A DNA stretch of 64,000 nt from Streptomyces harbinensis (GTDB taxonomy: Bacteria > Actinomycetota > Actinomycetes > Streptomycetales > Streptomycetaceae), in NCBI RefSeq assembly GCF_900116145.1, contig NZ_FPAB01000006.1, forward strand, positions 248,001-312,000. The letters are read 5' to 3'. The notes beneath the pieces were generated by a model. The model did not search any database. It saw only the letters and a list, made by a program, of their open reading frames with translations, and was not told the DNA's origin. The position numbers were made by a program, and so were the translations under genes. Below, one piece after another: positions 32,401-40,398 of this stretch (the stretch's first letter is position 1; each line of letters starts with the position of its first letter).

Positions 32401-33955
32401 ACTGGTCCAGCACATGCAGCAAACCCGACAGGCACAGCAAGCCCGGCACCGGCAGGACGGACCGGGCGCACGGCAGGCGGCAGGTGTCCCCACCTCCGCC
32501 ACCACCCCCCGTACCGTCGTCCTGATCGACGGGGATCCCGGTTCCCCCGCCGCCCGGGAGGCCGCCGTCCATCTGGCGGCCGAGGGGCCGGCCGCCGGCA
32601 TCCACCTTCTGGTCCTGGCCGACACCGCGGGCGTCCGCGCGCCGGTGGCCTGCGCCACCACCGGGGTGCTGAGCGACTCCGTCACCGGTGTTCTCCATCT
32701 CACCGGCCCGGACGGGGCCGCCCGGCCGCCGGTCACGGCCGACGCCGTGTCCCGGGCGTGGGCCGAGCGGTTCGCGCGGGCGCTCGCGCCGCTCGGGGAG
32801 CGCGCGGAGAGCAGTGCCGCGCCCGAAAGCGGGTCCCCGCAGCCGCTGCCCGACAGCGTGCGGCTGCTGGACGTCCTGGCGCTGCCCCGGGTCACCCCGG
32901 CCGCCCTGCGCGAGCGGTGGGCCGGGCGCAGCGGGCTGCCCCTCGTGCTGGGCCTCGGCGGTACGGGGCCGGTGGAGGTCGATCTGGCCGCGTTCCGTGC
33001 CCCGCTGATGATTTCGGGTCCGCCCGGCTCCGGCCGTACCGAACTCCTCTGTTCCCTGGCGGTCTCACTCGCGGCGGGCGCGGACCCGGACGCCTTGTCC
33101 CTTCTGCTGATCGAGGGTTCCGCCACCGGCGGCGGGCTGCGTCCGGCGGCCGAACTGCCGCAGGTGGCGGGGCATCTGGCGGCCACCGATCCGATGCGGA
33201 TGCGGTCTTTCGCGCAGGATCTGCGGGCCGAGCTGAAGCGGCGCGCCCTGCTGCTGGGCGAGGACGGGACGTTCGGTACGGCGGTGGTGGCGCCCCGGCC
33301 GCCCGCCGACGACGGCAGCGCCCGCGCCCCGCGCACCGTCCACGACGCACCATCCTCCCCTCCCTCCTCGGCCGGGCAACTGCCGCGCCTGGTGGTGCTG
33401 GCCGACGATCTGGACCTGCTGCTGACGCCGCCGCTCGGTGCGCCGGGCCGGCCCGCCGCCGGATCCGTCATACGGGTGCTGGAGGCGATCGCCCGCGAGG
33501 GGCACCGGCTCGGCGTGCATCTGATCGCCGCCGGGGCCGACCTGACGGAGGCACCCGGCGGCGGTCCGCTGATCGTGCTCGGCGGGTCACCGGCCGGCCG
33601 GGGCGAACTGCGCGCCGGCTCCGGGGCCCTTCCCGCCACGGGCGTCACCAGCGCGACCACCGCACCCCCGGCGACCGGCACGACCGGCCCGACCGCGGCA
33701 ACCGGCCCGGCCGCCGTAACCCCCTCGCCCACCGCCGTCACCGCCTTCCAGGCGGGCCGGGTGACGGGCCGGATCCCGCGGACCGCGACCCTGCGCCCGA
33801 CCGTCACCCGCCTCGACTGGTCCACGGCCGGCGATCCGCCCGCCCGGCGGCCGGTGAAGGAACTGGGGAACGGCCCCACCGACATCGCGCTGCTGGCCTC
33901 GGCGGCGGTCCGCGCGGGCCGCAACGACACCGCGGGCACCGCCTCCCTCGTCTGA
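29492..33955 (+). CDS. giant FHA-domain / FtsK-SpoIIIE-like protein
   Basis: A 1487-residue protein (ATG 29492; ATG 29498 is better spaced from GGGAGGG). Domains: a ubiquitin-like N-terminus (MQIRLTVLGRGAAGGAVDVQI), an FHA domain (about 108-190: EVRIGRSSGADVALRDPDVSRLHCAL, then DLGSTNGTQIDG), an unusually long Pro/Thr/Gly/Arg-rich disordered linker (about 195-780), and FtsK/EccC-like ATPase modules. The last one has GPPGSGRTELL near residue 1175, with Arg in place of the Walker A Lys, and a Walker B-like LVVLADDLDLLL. The layout resembles EssC/EccC-type secretion ATPases fused to FHA. Phospho-dependent binding to the adjacent kinases is inferred; DNA or protein translocation is not shown. Confidence 0.88.
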   Translation: MPMQIRLTVLGRGAAGGAVDVQITAPADTPLDAVLGSLAATATPGAGAPAAVYCEDQRLDPRHAVLGVPPLVDGAVLAFHQPLAAPRPPAEAARLLVVAGPDAGGVHLLLGGEVRIGRSSGADVALRDPDVSRLHCALTLGADGTVTVTDLGSTNGTQIDGRPVTAPATPIPPGAQLRVGESTLRVVPPGTQDHSGGPQDHPSHHPEQPHRPEQPDTSPGSARRAAARAATDHPGPATAAPDAPRARMSRGGDASPAGHPGPERTGPSATPSGRPTRDHSAPGAPSAPGTGGTVPTPPATGPSRPGAERSAAGDPGPAPAAPPAPSTSGTGRPTADRAASGAPHPQASRGTVPGPGHGGIPSQHDGHSADRGASVAGQSHDRSRDAARTSDTGVPHARESADTGSDVFSPETSRTVRGTRYDRAGDPRPYPSTDMGPFTPGHQPGARTQAADAPTNGPGTGDPTRGTERHQTQGPENGSPTAESRTSRPGTGTAVGRTSDPRTSAAAGANNSTAAHGTPPARPGAQGADPRTGRAPTHADSALDARALRTGPGGDTDTGRNDTARPRSGAPSQFGAAAAQGLESHAGQGSGTTGPAHDTRTFRPGTGRDTNPSRGEGARAHGSLADRPGDTDPGRSVEPPTGGHTGSAAAMASGRSTTARTSTSADDPTSHSDEARASRPGTTPPQDAGPRAGNTATSTSTSSAPADRSGLRPGDAGPVRGVEPPTGPGGTSHAAARSATARAGADAATPAPSPGTAPSRGTTPGVPRAQGAQEAGAGAPQVAGGGPDAHVTRVGQPALRPPRKGIVGWALRIGRGGRSADAAEVAAARAEAAAADARWPDPAAILLAAVEGDPLLWARDGAHPDAFTVRLGTVQQPAGPLLPVTLPLPEAGSLALTGPRERLTGLARGVLAQLAALHDPGTLRIVVLADGGAREWSWLGWLPHLRPARGENCRLLVGFDPTQIAARLRELVQHMQQTRQAQQARHRQDGPGARQAAGVPTSATTPRTVVLIDGDPGSPAAREAAVHLAAEGPAAGIHLLVLADTAGVRAPVACATTGVLSDSVTGVLHLTGPDGAARPPVTADAVSRAWAERFARALAPLGERAESSAAPESGSPQPLPDSVRLLDVLALPRVTPAALRERWAGRSGLPLVLGLGGTGPVEVDLAAFRAPLMISGPPGSGRTELLCSLAVSLAAGADPDALSLLLIEGSATGGGLRPAAELPQVAGHLAATDPMRMRSFAQDLRAELKRRALLLGEDGTFGTAVVAPRPPADDGSARAPRTVHDAPSSPPSSAGQLPRLVVLADDLDLLLTPPLGAPGRPAAGSVIRVLEAIAREGHRLGVHLIAAGADLTEAPGGGPLIVLGGSPAGRGELRAGSGALPATGVTSATTAPPATGTTGPTAATGPAAVTPSPTAVTAFQAGRVTGRIPRTATLRPTVTRLDWSTAGDPPARRPVKELGNGPTDIALLASAAVRAGRNDTAGTASLV

Positions 33956-34192
33956 CCCAACCGCCCCCTCACACTCGCACATCCCCTCACACAACCGAAC
34001 GCTTTCCCCCGCTGAGCTGCGATGACCGATAACGGGGTAGTCACAAAGGAAGGTTGGCGAGGCGGCTGGTCTTGCCTGTCCCCGGCCACGCGGCGTAGTA
34101 CGAGGGACACAAGGACGTGCGGCGTGGCATGCCCGGTACCGCACAACCGAGTGCCGTGAGCCCGCCACGCCAGATGATGGAGGACGGAACTC

Positions 34193-35590
34193 ATGCCCAG
34201 TTCGATTCGGGGACCCCGGAGAGCGGCCCGTGCCGCAGCGGCTGTGGCCGTCGCGTCCGCGCTCGCCTTCACGGCGGCGTGCGGCAGCGACAGCGACAGC
34301 AACGGGGGGAACGGCAGCGGCGGCGGCGACAACGGCGGCGATCACGCCCCCTCCATAGAACTGCCCGACCTGGCGGGCCAGTCCCTGGAGGTGGCGGCCG
34401 TGTGGACGGGCGCCGAGCGCGACAACTTCGTCGCCGTCCTCAAGGAGTTCGAGGACCGCACCGGCGCGAAGGTCAGCTTCGTGCCCAGCAGCGACAACGT
34501 CTCCAACTTCGTGGGCACCAAGATCGAGGGCGGCGCCCCGCCGGACATCGTGATGGTGCCGCAGGTCGGCGTGTTGCACGAGTTCGCCGAGAAGGGCTGG
34601 CTGGCCCCGGTCGGCCCGTCCGTCCAGGAGCAGCTGGACGCCAACTTCGGCCAGGGCTGGCAGGATCTGGGCGCGTACGACGGCGAGCAGTACGGCGTGT
34701 ACGTGAAGGTCGCCAACAAGTCGCTGGTCTGGTACAACGCCAACTCCTTCGCCGCCGCCGGGGCCACGGAGCCGACCAGCTGGCAGGAGTTCATCGACAC
34801 GGCCTGGCTGCTGTCGGACTCCGGCACCACGCCCGTATCGGTCGCGGGGGCCGACGGCTGGACGCTGACCGACTGGTTCGAGAACATCTACCTCTCGCAG
34901 GCCGGCCCCGAGGCGTACGACCAGCTCGCCGCGCACGAGATCCCGTGGACGGACGAGACGGTCACCAACGCGCTGACCACGCTCGGCGAACTGTTCGGCG
35001 AGGACACCCTGCTGGCGGGCGGCGGCTCCGGCGCGCTCCAGACGGACTTCCCGGCCTCGGTCACCAACACCTTCTCCGACCTGGAGGCCCCGACCTCCGG
35101 CATGGTGTACGAGGGCGACTTCGTGGCCGCGTTCATCGCGGGCAACACGGACGCGGTCGTCGGCGAGGACGCGCTGGTCTTCCCGTTCCCGGCGGTGGAC
35201 GGTGACGCCCCGGTGGTGACGGCCGGCGACGCGGCGGTGGCGCTGACCACCGACGGGACGGCGACCGAGGCGCAGGAGGCGCTGCTGGCGTTCCTGGCGT
35301 CCACCGACGCGGCACGCATCTGGGCGCAGCCGGGCGGCTACCTGTCCCCCAACCACTCGCTGGAGCTGGAGGCGTACCCGGACCAGGTGACGCAGGACAT
35401 CGCCGCCGCGCTGCTGGCCGCCGGTGACGACTTCCGCTTCGACATGTCCGACCAGGCGCCGGCGGCGTTCGGCGGCACCACGGGACAGGGCATGTGGCAG
35501 GGGCTCCAGAACTTCCTGCGCAACCCGGCCGACATCGAGGGCGCCCAGGAGTACCTGGAGGCCCAGGCCGTACGCGCGTACGGTCACTGA
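34193..35590 (+). CDS. sugar ABC transporter substrate-binding lipoprotein
   Basis: A 465-residue extracellular binding protein. The signal ends in a lipobox (ALAFTAAC, Cys about 29), followed by a Ser/Asn/Gly linker. The fold is family-1 solute-binding (SLEVAAVWTGAERDNFVAVLKEFEDRTGAKVSFVPSSDN; IVMVPQVGVLHEFAEKGWLAPV), as in alpha-glucoside-type transporters. GATGGAGGACGGAACTC precedes the ATG. It is the first gene of a three-gene uptake operon without its own ATPase; Streptomyces transporters of this kind share the MsiK ATPase. Confidence 0.92.
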   Translation: MPSSIRGPRRAARAAAAVAVASALAFTAACGSDSDSNGGNGSGGGDNGGDHAPSIELPDLAGQSLEVAAVWTGAERDNFVAVLKEFEDRTGAKVSFVPSSDNVSNFVGTKIEGGAPPDIVMVPQVGVLHEFAEKGWLAPVGPSVQEQLDANFGQGWQDLGAYDGEQYGVYVKVANKSLVWYNANSFAAAGATEPTSWQEFIDTAWLLSDSGTTPVSVAGADGWTLTDWFENIYLSQAGPEAYDQLAAHEIPWTDETVTNALTTLGELFGEDTLLAGGGSGALQTDFPASVTNTFSDLEAPTSGMVYEGDFVAAFIAGNTDAVVGEDALVFPFPAVDGDAPVVTAGDAAVALTTDGTATEAQEALLAFLASTDAARIWAQPGGYLSPNHSLELEAYPDQVTQDIAAALLAAGDDFRFDMSDQAPAAFGGTTGQGMWQGLQNFLRNPADIEGAQEYLEAQAVRAYGH

Positions 35591-35614
35591 CGCGGAGCGG
35601 GGCTGACACGGACC

Positions 35615-36925
35615 ATGGCTTCCGCCAAGGCGGTAGCGGTCATCAGGGCTCGTCCCTGGGCCGTCGCATGTTTTCTGCTGCCCGCGCTGCTGCTGCTCGG
35701 CGCGCTGATCGTGTACCCGATCGGGTACACGATCCAGCGCAGTCTCTTCGACGCGTCGGGCAGTAGTTTCGTCGGTCTTGAGAATTTCCAGGACCTCTTC
35801 ACCAATGAGGCGACCCGCAAGGCGCTCAGCAACACCCTGATCTGGATCGTGGTGGCCCCGGCCGTCGCGACCGGCCTGGGGCTGATCTTCGCGGTGCTGA
35901 CCGAACGCATCCGCTGGGCCACCGCGTTCAAGCTGGTGGTCTTCATGCCGATGGCCATCTCCATGCTGGCGGCCGGCATCATCTTCCGGCTGGTGTACGA
36001 GCAGGACCCGGACCGCGGTCTGGCGAACGCCGCGCTGGTGACGGTGCACGACACCTTCTCCGGCGGCGCCGCCTGGCCCGACGCCCGCCCCCGCCCGGAC
36101 ACCGGGCTGACGGCGCAGGAGGACGGCGCGTACCTGGTGGACGCCACGGCGCGCGCCGGGGAGCCGGTGCTGCTGCCGCTGGTCGGCGTCAAGCCGGCGG
36201 ACGCCTCGGGCGAGGCGGAGGCCGCGCCGGCCGCCGCCGACCCGGGCGCGGTCACCGGCACCGTCTGGCTGGACTTCGCGCCGGGCGGCGGCGGTACCCA
36301 GGACGTCATCGACCCGGGCGAGAAGGCACTGTCCGGGCTGAAGGTGGAGGCGGTACGGGAGGACGGCAGTGTCGCCGCCTCGGCCACCACCGGCGACGAC
36401 GGGACGTTCAGCCTGCCCGCCGAGGACGCGGACGGCACCCAGCTGCGGCTGGCCGCCGGGAACTTCACCGCCGCGTACAACGGGGTGGAGTGGCTGGGCC
36501 CGACGCTGGTCACGCCCGCCATCATCGCCAGCTACGTCTGGATGTGGGCGGGCTTCGCCATGGTGCTGATCGCCGCCGGACTCGCGGCCGTGCCGCGCGA
36601 GACGCTGGAGGCGGCCCGGGTGGACGGCGCGAACGAGTGGCAGGTGTTCCGGCGGATCACCGTGCCGCTGCTGGCGCCGCTGCTCGCGGTGGTGCTGGTG
36701 ACGCTGATGATCAACGTGCTGAAGGTCTTCGACCTGGTGTACGTCATCGCGCCCAGTTCCTCGCAGGCGGACGCCAACGTGCTGGCGCTTGAGCTGTACC
36801 GGTCGTCGTTCGGCGGCGGGGCCAACCAGGGGCTCGGCAGTGCCATCGCGGTGCTGCTGCTGGTGCTGTGCGTGCCGATGATGATCATGAATGTGCGGCG
36901 GCTGCGACAGGAGAAGAAGCGGTGA
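35615..36925 (+). CDS. sugar ABC transporter permease with an inserted beta-domain
   Basis: A 436-residue MalF-type permease (about 290 is usual). Residues 1-145 hold the first TM helices (AVACFLLPALLLLGALIVYPIGYTIQ; FKLVVFMPMAISMLAAGIIF). Then comes an insert of about 150 residues with an SdrD/Cna-B-like core (VTGTVWLDFAP, KALSGLKVEAVREDGSVAASATTGDDGTFSLP). The TM domain resumes at ASYVWMWAGFAMVLIAAGL, with the EAA loop ETLEAARVDGANEWQVFRRITVPLL that docks to the ATPase. The frame is continuous and both halves are conserved, so this is a real insertion in an extracellular loop, not an assembly error. Confidence 0.9.
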   Translation: MASAKAVAVIRARPWAVACFLLPALLLLGALIVYPIGYTIQRSLFDASGSSFVGLENFQDLFTNEATRKALSNTLIWIVVAPAVATGLGLIFAVLTERIRWATAFKLVVFMPMAISMLAAGIIFRLVYEQDPDRGLANAALVTVHDTFSGGAAWPDARPRPDTGLTAQEDGAYLVDATARAGEPVLLPLVGVKPADASGEAEAAPAAADPGAVTGTVWLDFAPGGGGTQDVIDPGEKALSGLKVEAVREDGSVAASATTGDDGTFSLPAEDADGTQLRLAAGNFTAAYNGVEWLGPTLVTPAIIASYVWMWAGFAMVLIAAGLAAVPRETLEAARVDGANEWQVFRRITVPLLAPLLAVVLVTLMINVLKVFDLVYVIAPSSSQADANVLALELYRSSFGGGANQGLGSAIAVLLLVLCVPMMIMNVRRLRQEKKR

Positions 36926-37854
36926 GCGCCTCGACCGAAGCGGCGGCCCCGTCCGCCCCCAACCCGCCGCCGCACCGTACGGACGCCCCGGCCGGGCCGC
37001 CCAAACCGTCCCTCGCCTCGCGCATCGGCGCGATCGCGGGCGGCGGCGCGGTCCGGGTGGTGCTGACGGTGCTGGCCGTGCTGTGGCTGCTGCCCACCGC
37101 CGGGCTGCTGGCGTCCTCCTTCCGGGACCCGCGGGACATCGCGTCCTCGGGCTGGTGGGAGGCGCTGACCGACCCGGGCCAGTGGACCGGCGCGAACTAC
37201 AGCGCGCTGCTCAGCAACGACGCCTTCACCAGCTCGCTGTGGACGACGATCGCCATCACGGTCCCGTCCACGGTGCTGGTGATCGTGCTCGGCGCACTGG
37301 CCGCGTACGCCTTCGCGTGGCTGGACTTCCCCGGCCGCGACTGGCTGTTCGTGCTGGTGGTGGCGCTGCTGGTGGTACCGGTGCAGGTGGCGCTGATCCC
37401 GGTGGCGCGGCTGTTCAACACGCTCGGCATCTTCGAGACGACGGTCGGCGTGGTGATCTTCCACTCGGCCTTCGGGCTGCCGTTCGCCATCTTCCTGCTG
37501 CGGAACTTCTTCGCGGAGATCCCGCGCGAACTGCTGGAGGCGGCCCGGCTCGACGGGGCGGGCGAACTGCGGCTGTTCACCCGCGTGGTACTCCCGCTGG
37601 GCGGCCCGGCCATCGCGGCGCTGGGCATCTTCCAGTTCATGTGGGTGTGGAACGACATGCTGGTGGCGCTGATCTTCGCCGACTCCAGCTCCCCACCCAT
37701 GACGGTGGCGCTCCAGCAGGAGATGCGCCAGTTCGGCAGCAACATCGAGGTCCTGGCGCCGGGCGCCTTCCTGTCGATGCTGATCCCGCTGGGCATCTTC
37801 TTCGCCTTCCAGCGCCAGTTCGTGACGGGCGTGATGGCGGGCTCCGTCAAGTAA
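36922..37854 (+). CDS. sugar ABC transporter permease (MalG type)
   Basis: A 310-residue inner-membrane component. GTG 36922 overlaps the previous stop as GTGA, showing translational coupling. A Pro-rich N-terminal stub of about 50 residues precedes six TM helices; the EAA loop is ELLEAARLDGAGELRLFTRVVLPLGGPAI, and the C-terminus FAFQRQFVTGVMAGSVK is family-typical. It pairs with the preceding permease. Transcription probably stops at 37872-37903. Confidence 0.93.
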   Translation: MSASTEAAAPSAPNPPPHRTDAPAGPPKPSLASRIGAIAGGGAVRVVLTVLAVLWLLPTAGLLASSFRDPRDIASSGWWEALTDPGQWTGANYSALLSNDAFTSSLWTTIAITVPSTVLVIVLGALAAYAFAWLDFPGRDWLFVLVVALLVVPVQVALIPVARLFNTLGIFETTVGVVIFHSAFGLPFAIFLLRNFFAEIPRELLEAARLDGAGELRLFTRVVLPLGGPAIAALGIFQFMWVWNDMLVALIFADSSSPPMTVALQQEMRQFGSNIEVLAPGAFLSMLIPLGIFFAFQRQFVTGVMAGSVK

Positions 37855-37871
37855 CACCGACTGCGACACGG

Positions 37872-37903
37872 AAGGGGGCCGCCCCGGCCGGGGCGGCCCC
37901 CTT
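37872..37903. terminator. bidirectional terminator after the sugar transporter
   Basis: AAGGGGGCCGCCCC (37872-37885) pairs perfectly with 37890-37903, loop GGCC, ending in TT on both strands; lies between convergent genes. Confidence 0.85.
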
Positions 37904-37917
37904 GCGCATGGGTCAAC

Positions 37918-38511
37918 TCAGGGCAGCAGCAAGTCCTGTTGCCCGCTCACGTGTGAACCTTCGGTCGACGAGGGTTCACGGATGCGGCGAAGCATGGCGG
38001 TGAGGACGGGCCCGTCGAGCGAGGGTTGCTGCACACTGATTTCCCGGTACCCCCAGGCCTCGTAGAGCGCCTTGACCTTGCCGTCTCCGGCGAGCGGGTT
38101 GACGAGGAGCGTGGCTTGTTCCTCGGGGCGTGCCGCGAGAAGCTCGTCGTGGATGCGGCGCGCGGCTCCGATACCACGCCAGGGCGTGCGCAGCATGATT
38201 TCCTTGACCGCGACGGTGGGGATATCGGTGCATCCGGCTGGAAGCGGCGTGGTCATGCGCCTCCACCAGCGGTCATCCGGCTGAAGGGTGTTGAGGTAGG
38301 CGTATCCGATGGGCTCGGTTCCATGGAATCCGATCACCGCCTCCCAGCCAGGCTCAGAAGCATGACGTGCCAGTCGTTCCCCGTAGCGCTCCACCGAGTA
38401 ATGAGGCTCATGGAGACGGTCGGAGCGGACTTCGGCGTAGACATCGATGAGCATGTTCCACACGGCGTCGATCGCGGTCGCGTGACGGAGCTCGATCTCC
38501 CCGGAGTTCAT
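37918..38511 (-). CDS. GNAT family N-acetyltransferase beside the graspetide island
   Basis: A 197-residue GNAT-fold protein: AVWNMLIDVYAEVRSDRL at the start, VIGFHGTEPIGYAYLNTL, then VKEIMLRTPWRGIGAARRIHDELLAAR, in which RGIGAA is the acetyl-CoA pyrophosphate loop, and ALYEAWGYREI near the end. Its ATG overlaps the stop of the XRE regulator (TAATG), so both are co-translated. The substrate is unknown; as part of the graspetide island it could act on the peptide, on a biosynthetic protein or as self-protection. Base composition here is slightly lower in GC than in neighbouring genes. Confidence 0.85.
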   Translation of the reverse strand: MNSGEIELRHATAIDAVWNMLIDVYAEVRSDRLHEPHYSVERYGERLARHASEPGWEAVIGFHGTEPIGYAYLNTLQPDDRWWRRMTTPLPAGCTDIPTVAVKEIMLRTPWRGIGAARRIHDELLAARPEEQATLLVNPLAGDGKVKALYEAWGYREISVQQPSLDGPVLTAMLRRIREPSSTEGSHVSGQQDLLLP

Positions 38512-39773
38512 TACCTTGTCCCTTCGCTGCTGTGGACATAGTCGTCCCAGGCCTGTGTCAACGGACTCGTGGGAGCGGTGATGCGCAGGGCATTGCCGAA
38601 GTTGTGCAGCATATTGCCGATGCGTGGGTGCTGGCCGGCCGGATTCTTGGGGATCGACATGGCAGTCGCTACCGCCGGTTCGAGATCCCCTTGACCGAGC
38701 TGGGCTTGCGCCAGCCGTGCCTTGGCGATCGCTTCACTGCGCTGCATGGTGGGCCGTAGCGCCGCAAGACTGCGGTGAGCATGGGCTTCGGCCTTCTCGT
38801 AGTCGCCGAGAGCGAGGTACGCCGCGAGGGCAAGACTTTCCAGTTCTGCCTGATCGTAGAAGGCGCTTATCCACATGGGACGCTGGGCCTCGGCATCAGC
38901 CTTGATGAGGGCTTCCTGCGCGTGTGCGAGTGATTGGCGCACTGCGCGGTGATCGCCTGTGAGTCCGTGAATCGCTGCGTGTCGCGCGTGTCCCAGAGAG
39001 GCGAACATGGGATCGCGCCTGGTGATGGAGAGAGATCGGGCCACGTCGTTCGCGGCCAGCGCGTCGGATGGGCGGTCCATATGGCGGTAGAGACTTCCGG
39101 CGTGCGACCAGATGCGGAACTGAATGCCGCCATCACCCGACATCGCGGCGAGACTGGACGCCCGGTCGAAGTGGCGTTGTGCGGCAGCGAAGCGACGCCC
39201 GTCAATGGCAGCCCACATCGCGCTTGAGGTGAATGATGCGGCGCATCCATAGAGAGCGTTACGCACCCGCTGGCTCGCGGTGCCTCTGCCCTGCAATGCC
39301 AGCGCCTCTCCCGCAAGAGCCGAAGCCTGGTTCTCGATGGTGAGCTTGCCACCGTAGCGGTGATCGCTGGCGATGATGACCGCGAACTTTGCGAGAAGGC
39401 GCTCCACGTCGCTCATACCGACATGCGATCGCGCCGCACGAGCTGGAGACGATGTCGCGGACAGGGCAGCGCCAGCAGAGACACTGATGAAGCGGCGACG
39501 CAGCATGGGATCAACCTCCGGCGGGGCCTGCGACCCGTCACGCTGCGCGAATCCCAGGCGGATGATGGGACAGTCGAAAACCTCCTCCAGAGCCTCCCGT
39601 TGTCGCCGGTGCGGCCATCGGGTTTTTCCGGTGAGCCAATTACGGACGGTACGGTCGCTTACGGTGCCCTCATACCCCGCACGCTGAAGAGCAGCGTTCA
39701 CGGAGTCGGCCAATCCCGTTTGAGTCAGGCCGACCTCAGCCATGCGCACCCTGAGAGTGTCATTGACCTCCAC
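38511..39773 (-). CDS. XRE-family regulator with TPR-like C-terminus
   Basis: About 420 residues. The N-terminus (VNDTLRVRMAEVGLTQTGLADSVNAALQRAGYEGTVSDRTVRNWLTG) is an XRE HTH; after a hydrophobic Ala-rich patch (RRRFISVSAGAALSA), residues 150-420 form TPR-like helices (HARHAAIHGLTGDHRAVRQSLAHAQEAL; AYLALGDYEKAEAHAHRSLAAL). Such regulators commonly sit next to tgm graspetide genes and may bind a peptide signal. The frame is open to 39923; GTG 39773, after GAGGTT, is the best start, and the stretch before it looks non-conserved. It is divergent from the ATPase gene with a 187-bp gap and codes upstream of the GNAT gene. Confidence 0.82.
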   Translation of the reverse strand: MEVNDTLRVRMAEVGLTQTGLADSVNAALQRAGYEGTVSDRTVRNWLTGKTRWPHRRQREALEEVFDCPIIRLGFAQRDGSQAPPEVDPMLRRRFISVSAGAALSATSSPARAARSHVGMSDVERLLAKFAVIIASDHRYGGKLTIENQASALAGEALALQGRGTASQRVRNALYGCAASFTSSAMWAAIDGRRFAAAQRHFDRASSLAAMSGDGGIQFRIWSHAGSLYRHMDRPSDALAANDVARSLSITRRDPMFASLGHARHAAIHGLTGDHRAVRQSLAHAQEALIKADAEAQRPMWISAFYDQAELESLALAAYLALGDYEKAEAHAHRSLAALRPTMQRSEAIAKARLAQAQLGQGDLEPAVATAMSIPKNPAGQHPRIGNMLHNFGNALRITAPTSPLTQAWDDYVHSSEGTR

Positions 39774-39960
39774 AACCTCACGGTAGCCCTCCGGCTTCGT
39801 GCGCGGCGAATCAACGCAGCCGGAAATTTCCGGTTGCCGGTCTGGCACACGTCTGCTGGTTTTCCTGCCACTCCGCCCCCGCACGCCGTTCACTGAGCAG
39901 ACGTCCGGCTGCGAGAACCCCATCAGCCACGGACATTGATCACTACCGGCTGGAGGTGTG

Positions 39961-40398
39961 ATGAGGAATCCGGTGTTGGTTGCCCACAGCGAGAGGGTTT
40001 ACGGGCAGTCCTTAACGGCGGATGCCAGGTGCATCGAGTGGTGGCGGCAGGAAGCGGCCGACGTGGTGCGGGCCTGGGGTGGCAGCCGGGACGCCGTTGA
40101 ACTGGTGCGGCTGGGCGTGAGCGAACTCCTCTCGAATGTTCTGCGCCATGTCGGGGACCAGCCGCGCTGCTATCTGCGGATCGTGCTCATCGGCAGCGAG
40201 GTGACCGTGCAGGTCTTCGACCGCTCGGTCCGGATACCGGTCATCGGCGCGGCGCCCGACTGGGACGCGGAGGACGGCCGGGGGCTGTGGATGCTGCGGG
40301 AGATGGCCACCCGTTTCGGCTGCGAGCGCACCCGGCGCGGGCGCGGGAAGATCGTCTGGTTCAGCTGCGACCTCTCCGGAGGCTGCCATGCGCCATGA
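39961..40398 (+). CDS. RsbW-like ATP-binding regulator with a TTA codon
   Basis: A 145-residue HATPase_c protein of the anti-sigma (RsbW/SpoIIAB-like) type found widely in Streptomyces. LVRLGVSELLSNVLRHVGD is the N-box helix and GRGLWMLREMATRFGCERT the G-box. The start is ATG 39961 after GGAGGTG (GTG 39958 is in frame). Leu18 is encoded by TTA at 40012-40014; this codon is very rare in Streptomyces and needs the bldA tRNA, so expression is probably tied to development. First gene of the rightward tgm operon; overlaps the next gene by 11 bp. Confidence 0.85.
   Translation: MRNPVLVAHSERVYGQSLTADARCIEWWRQEAADVVRAWGGSRDAVELVRLGVSELLSNVLRHVGDQPRCYLRIVLIGSEVTVQVFDRSVRIPVIGAAPDWDAEDGRGLWMLREMATRFGCERTRRGRGKIVWFSCDLSGGCHAP

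Noticed and set aside
31036..34332. Minus-strand open frame of 1098 codons
   Set aside because: Antisense to the FHA/FtsK-like gene and its promoter; Ser/Pro/Ala-rich composition, no motif.
38400..39900. Recent acquisition of the graspetide island by an integrase
   Set aside because: Composition is slightly less GC-rich around 38-41 kb, but no integrase, transposase, att-like repeat or tRNA border was found.
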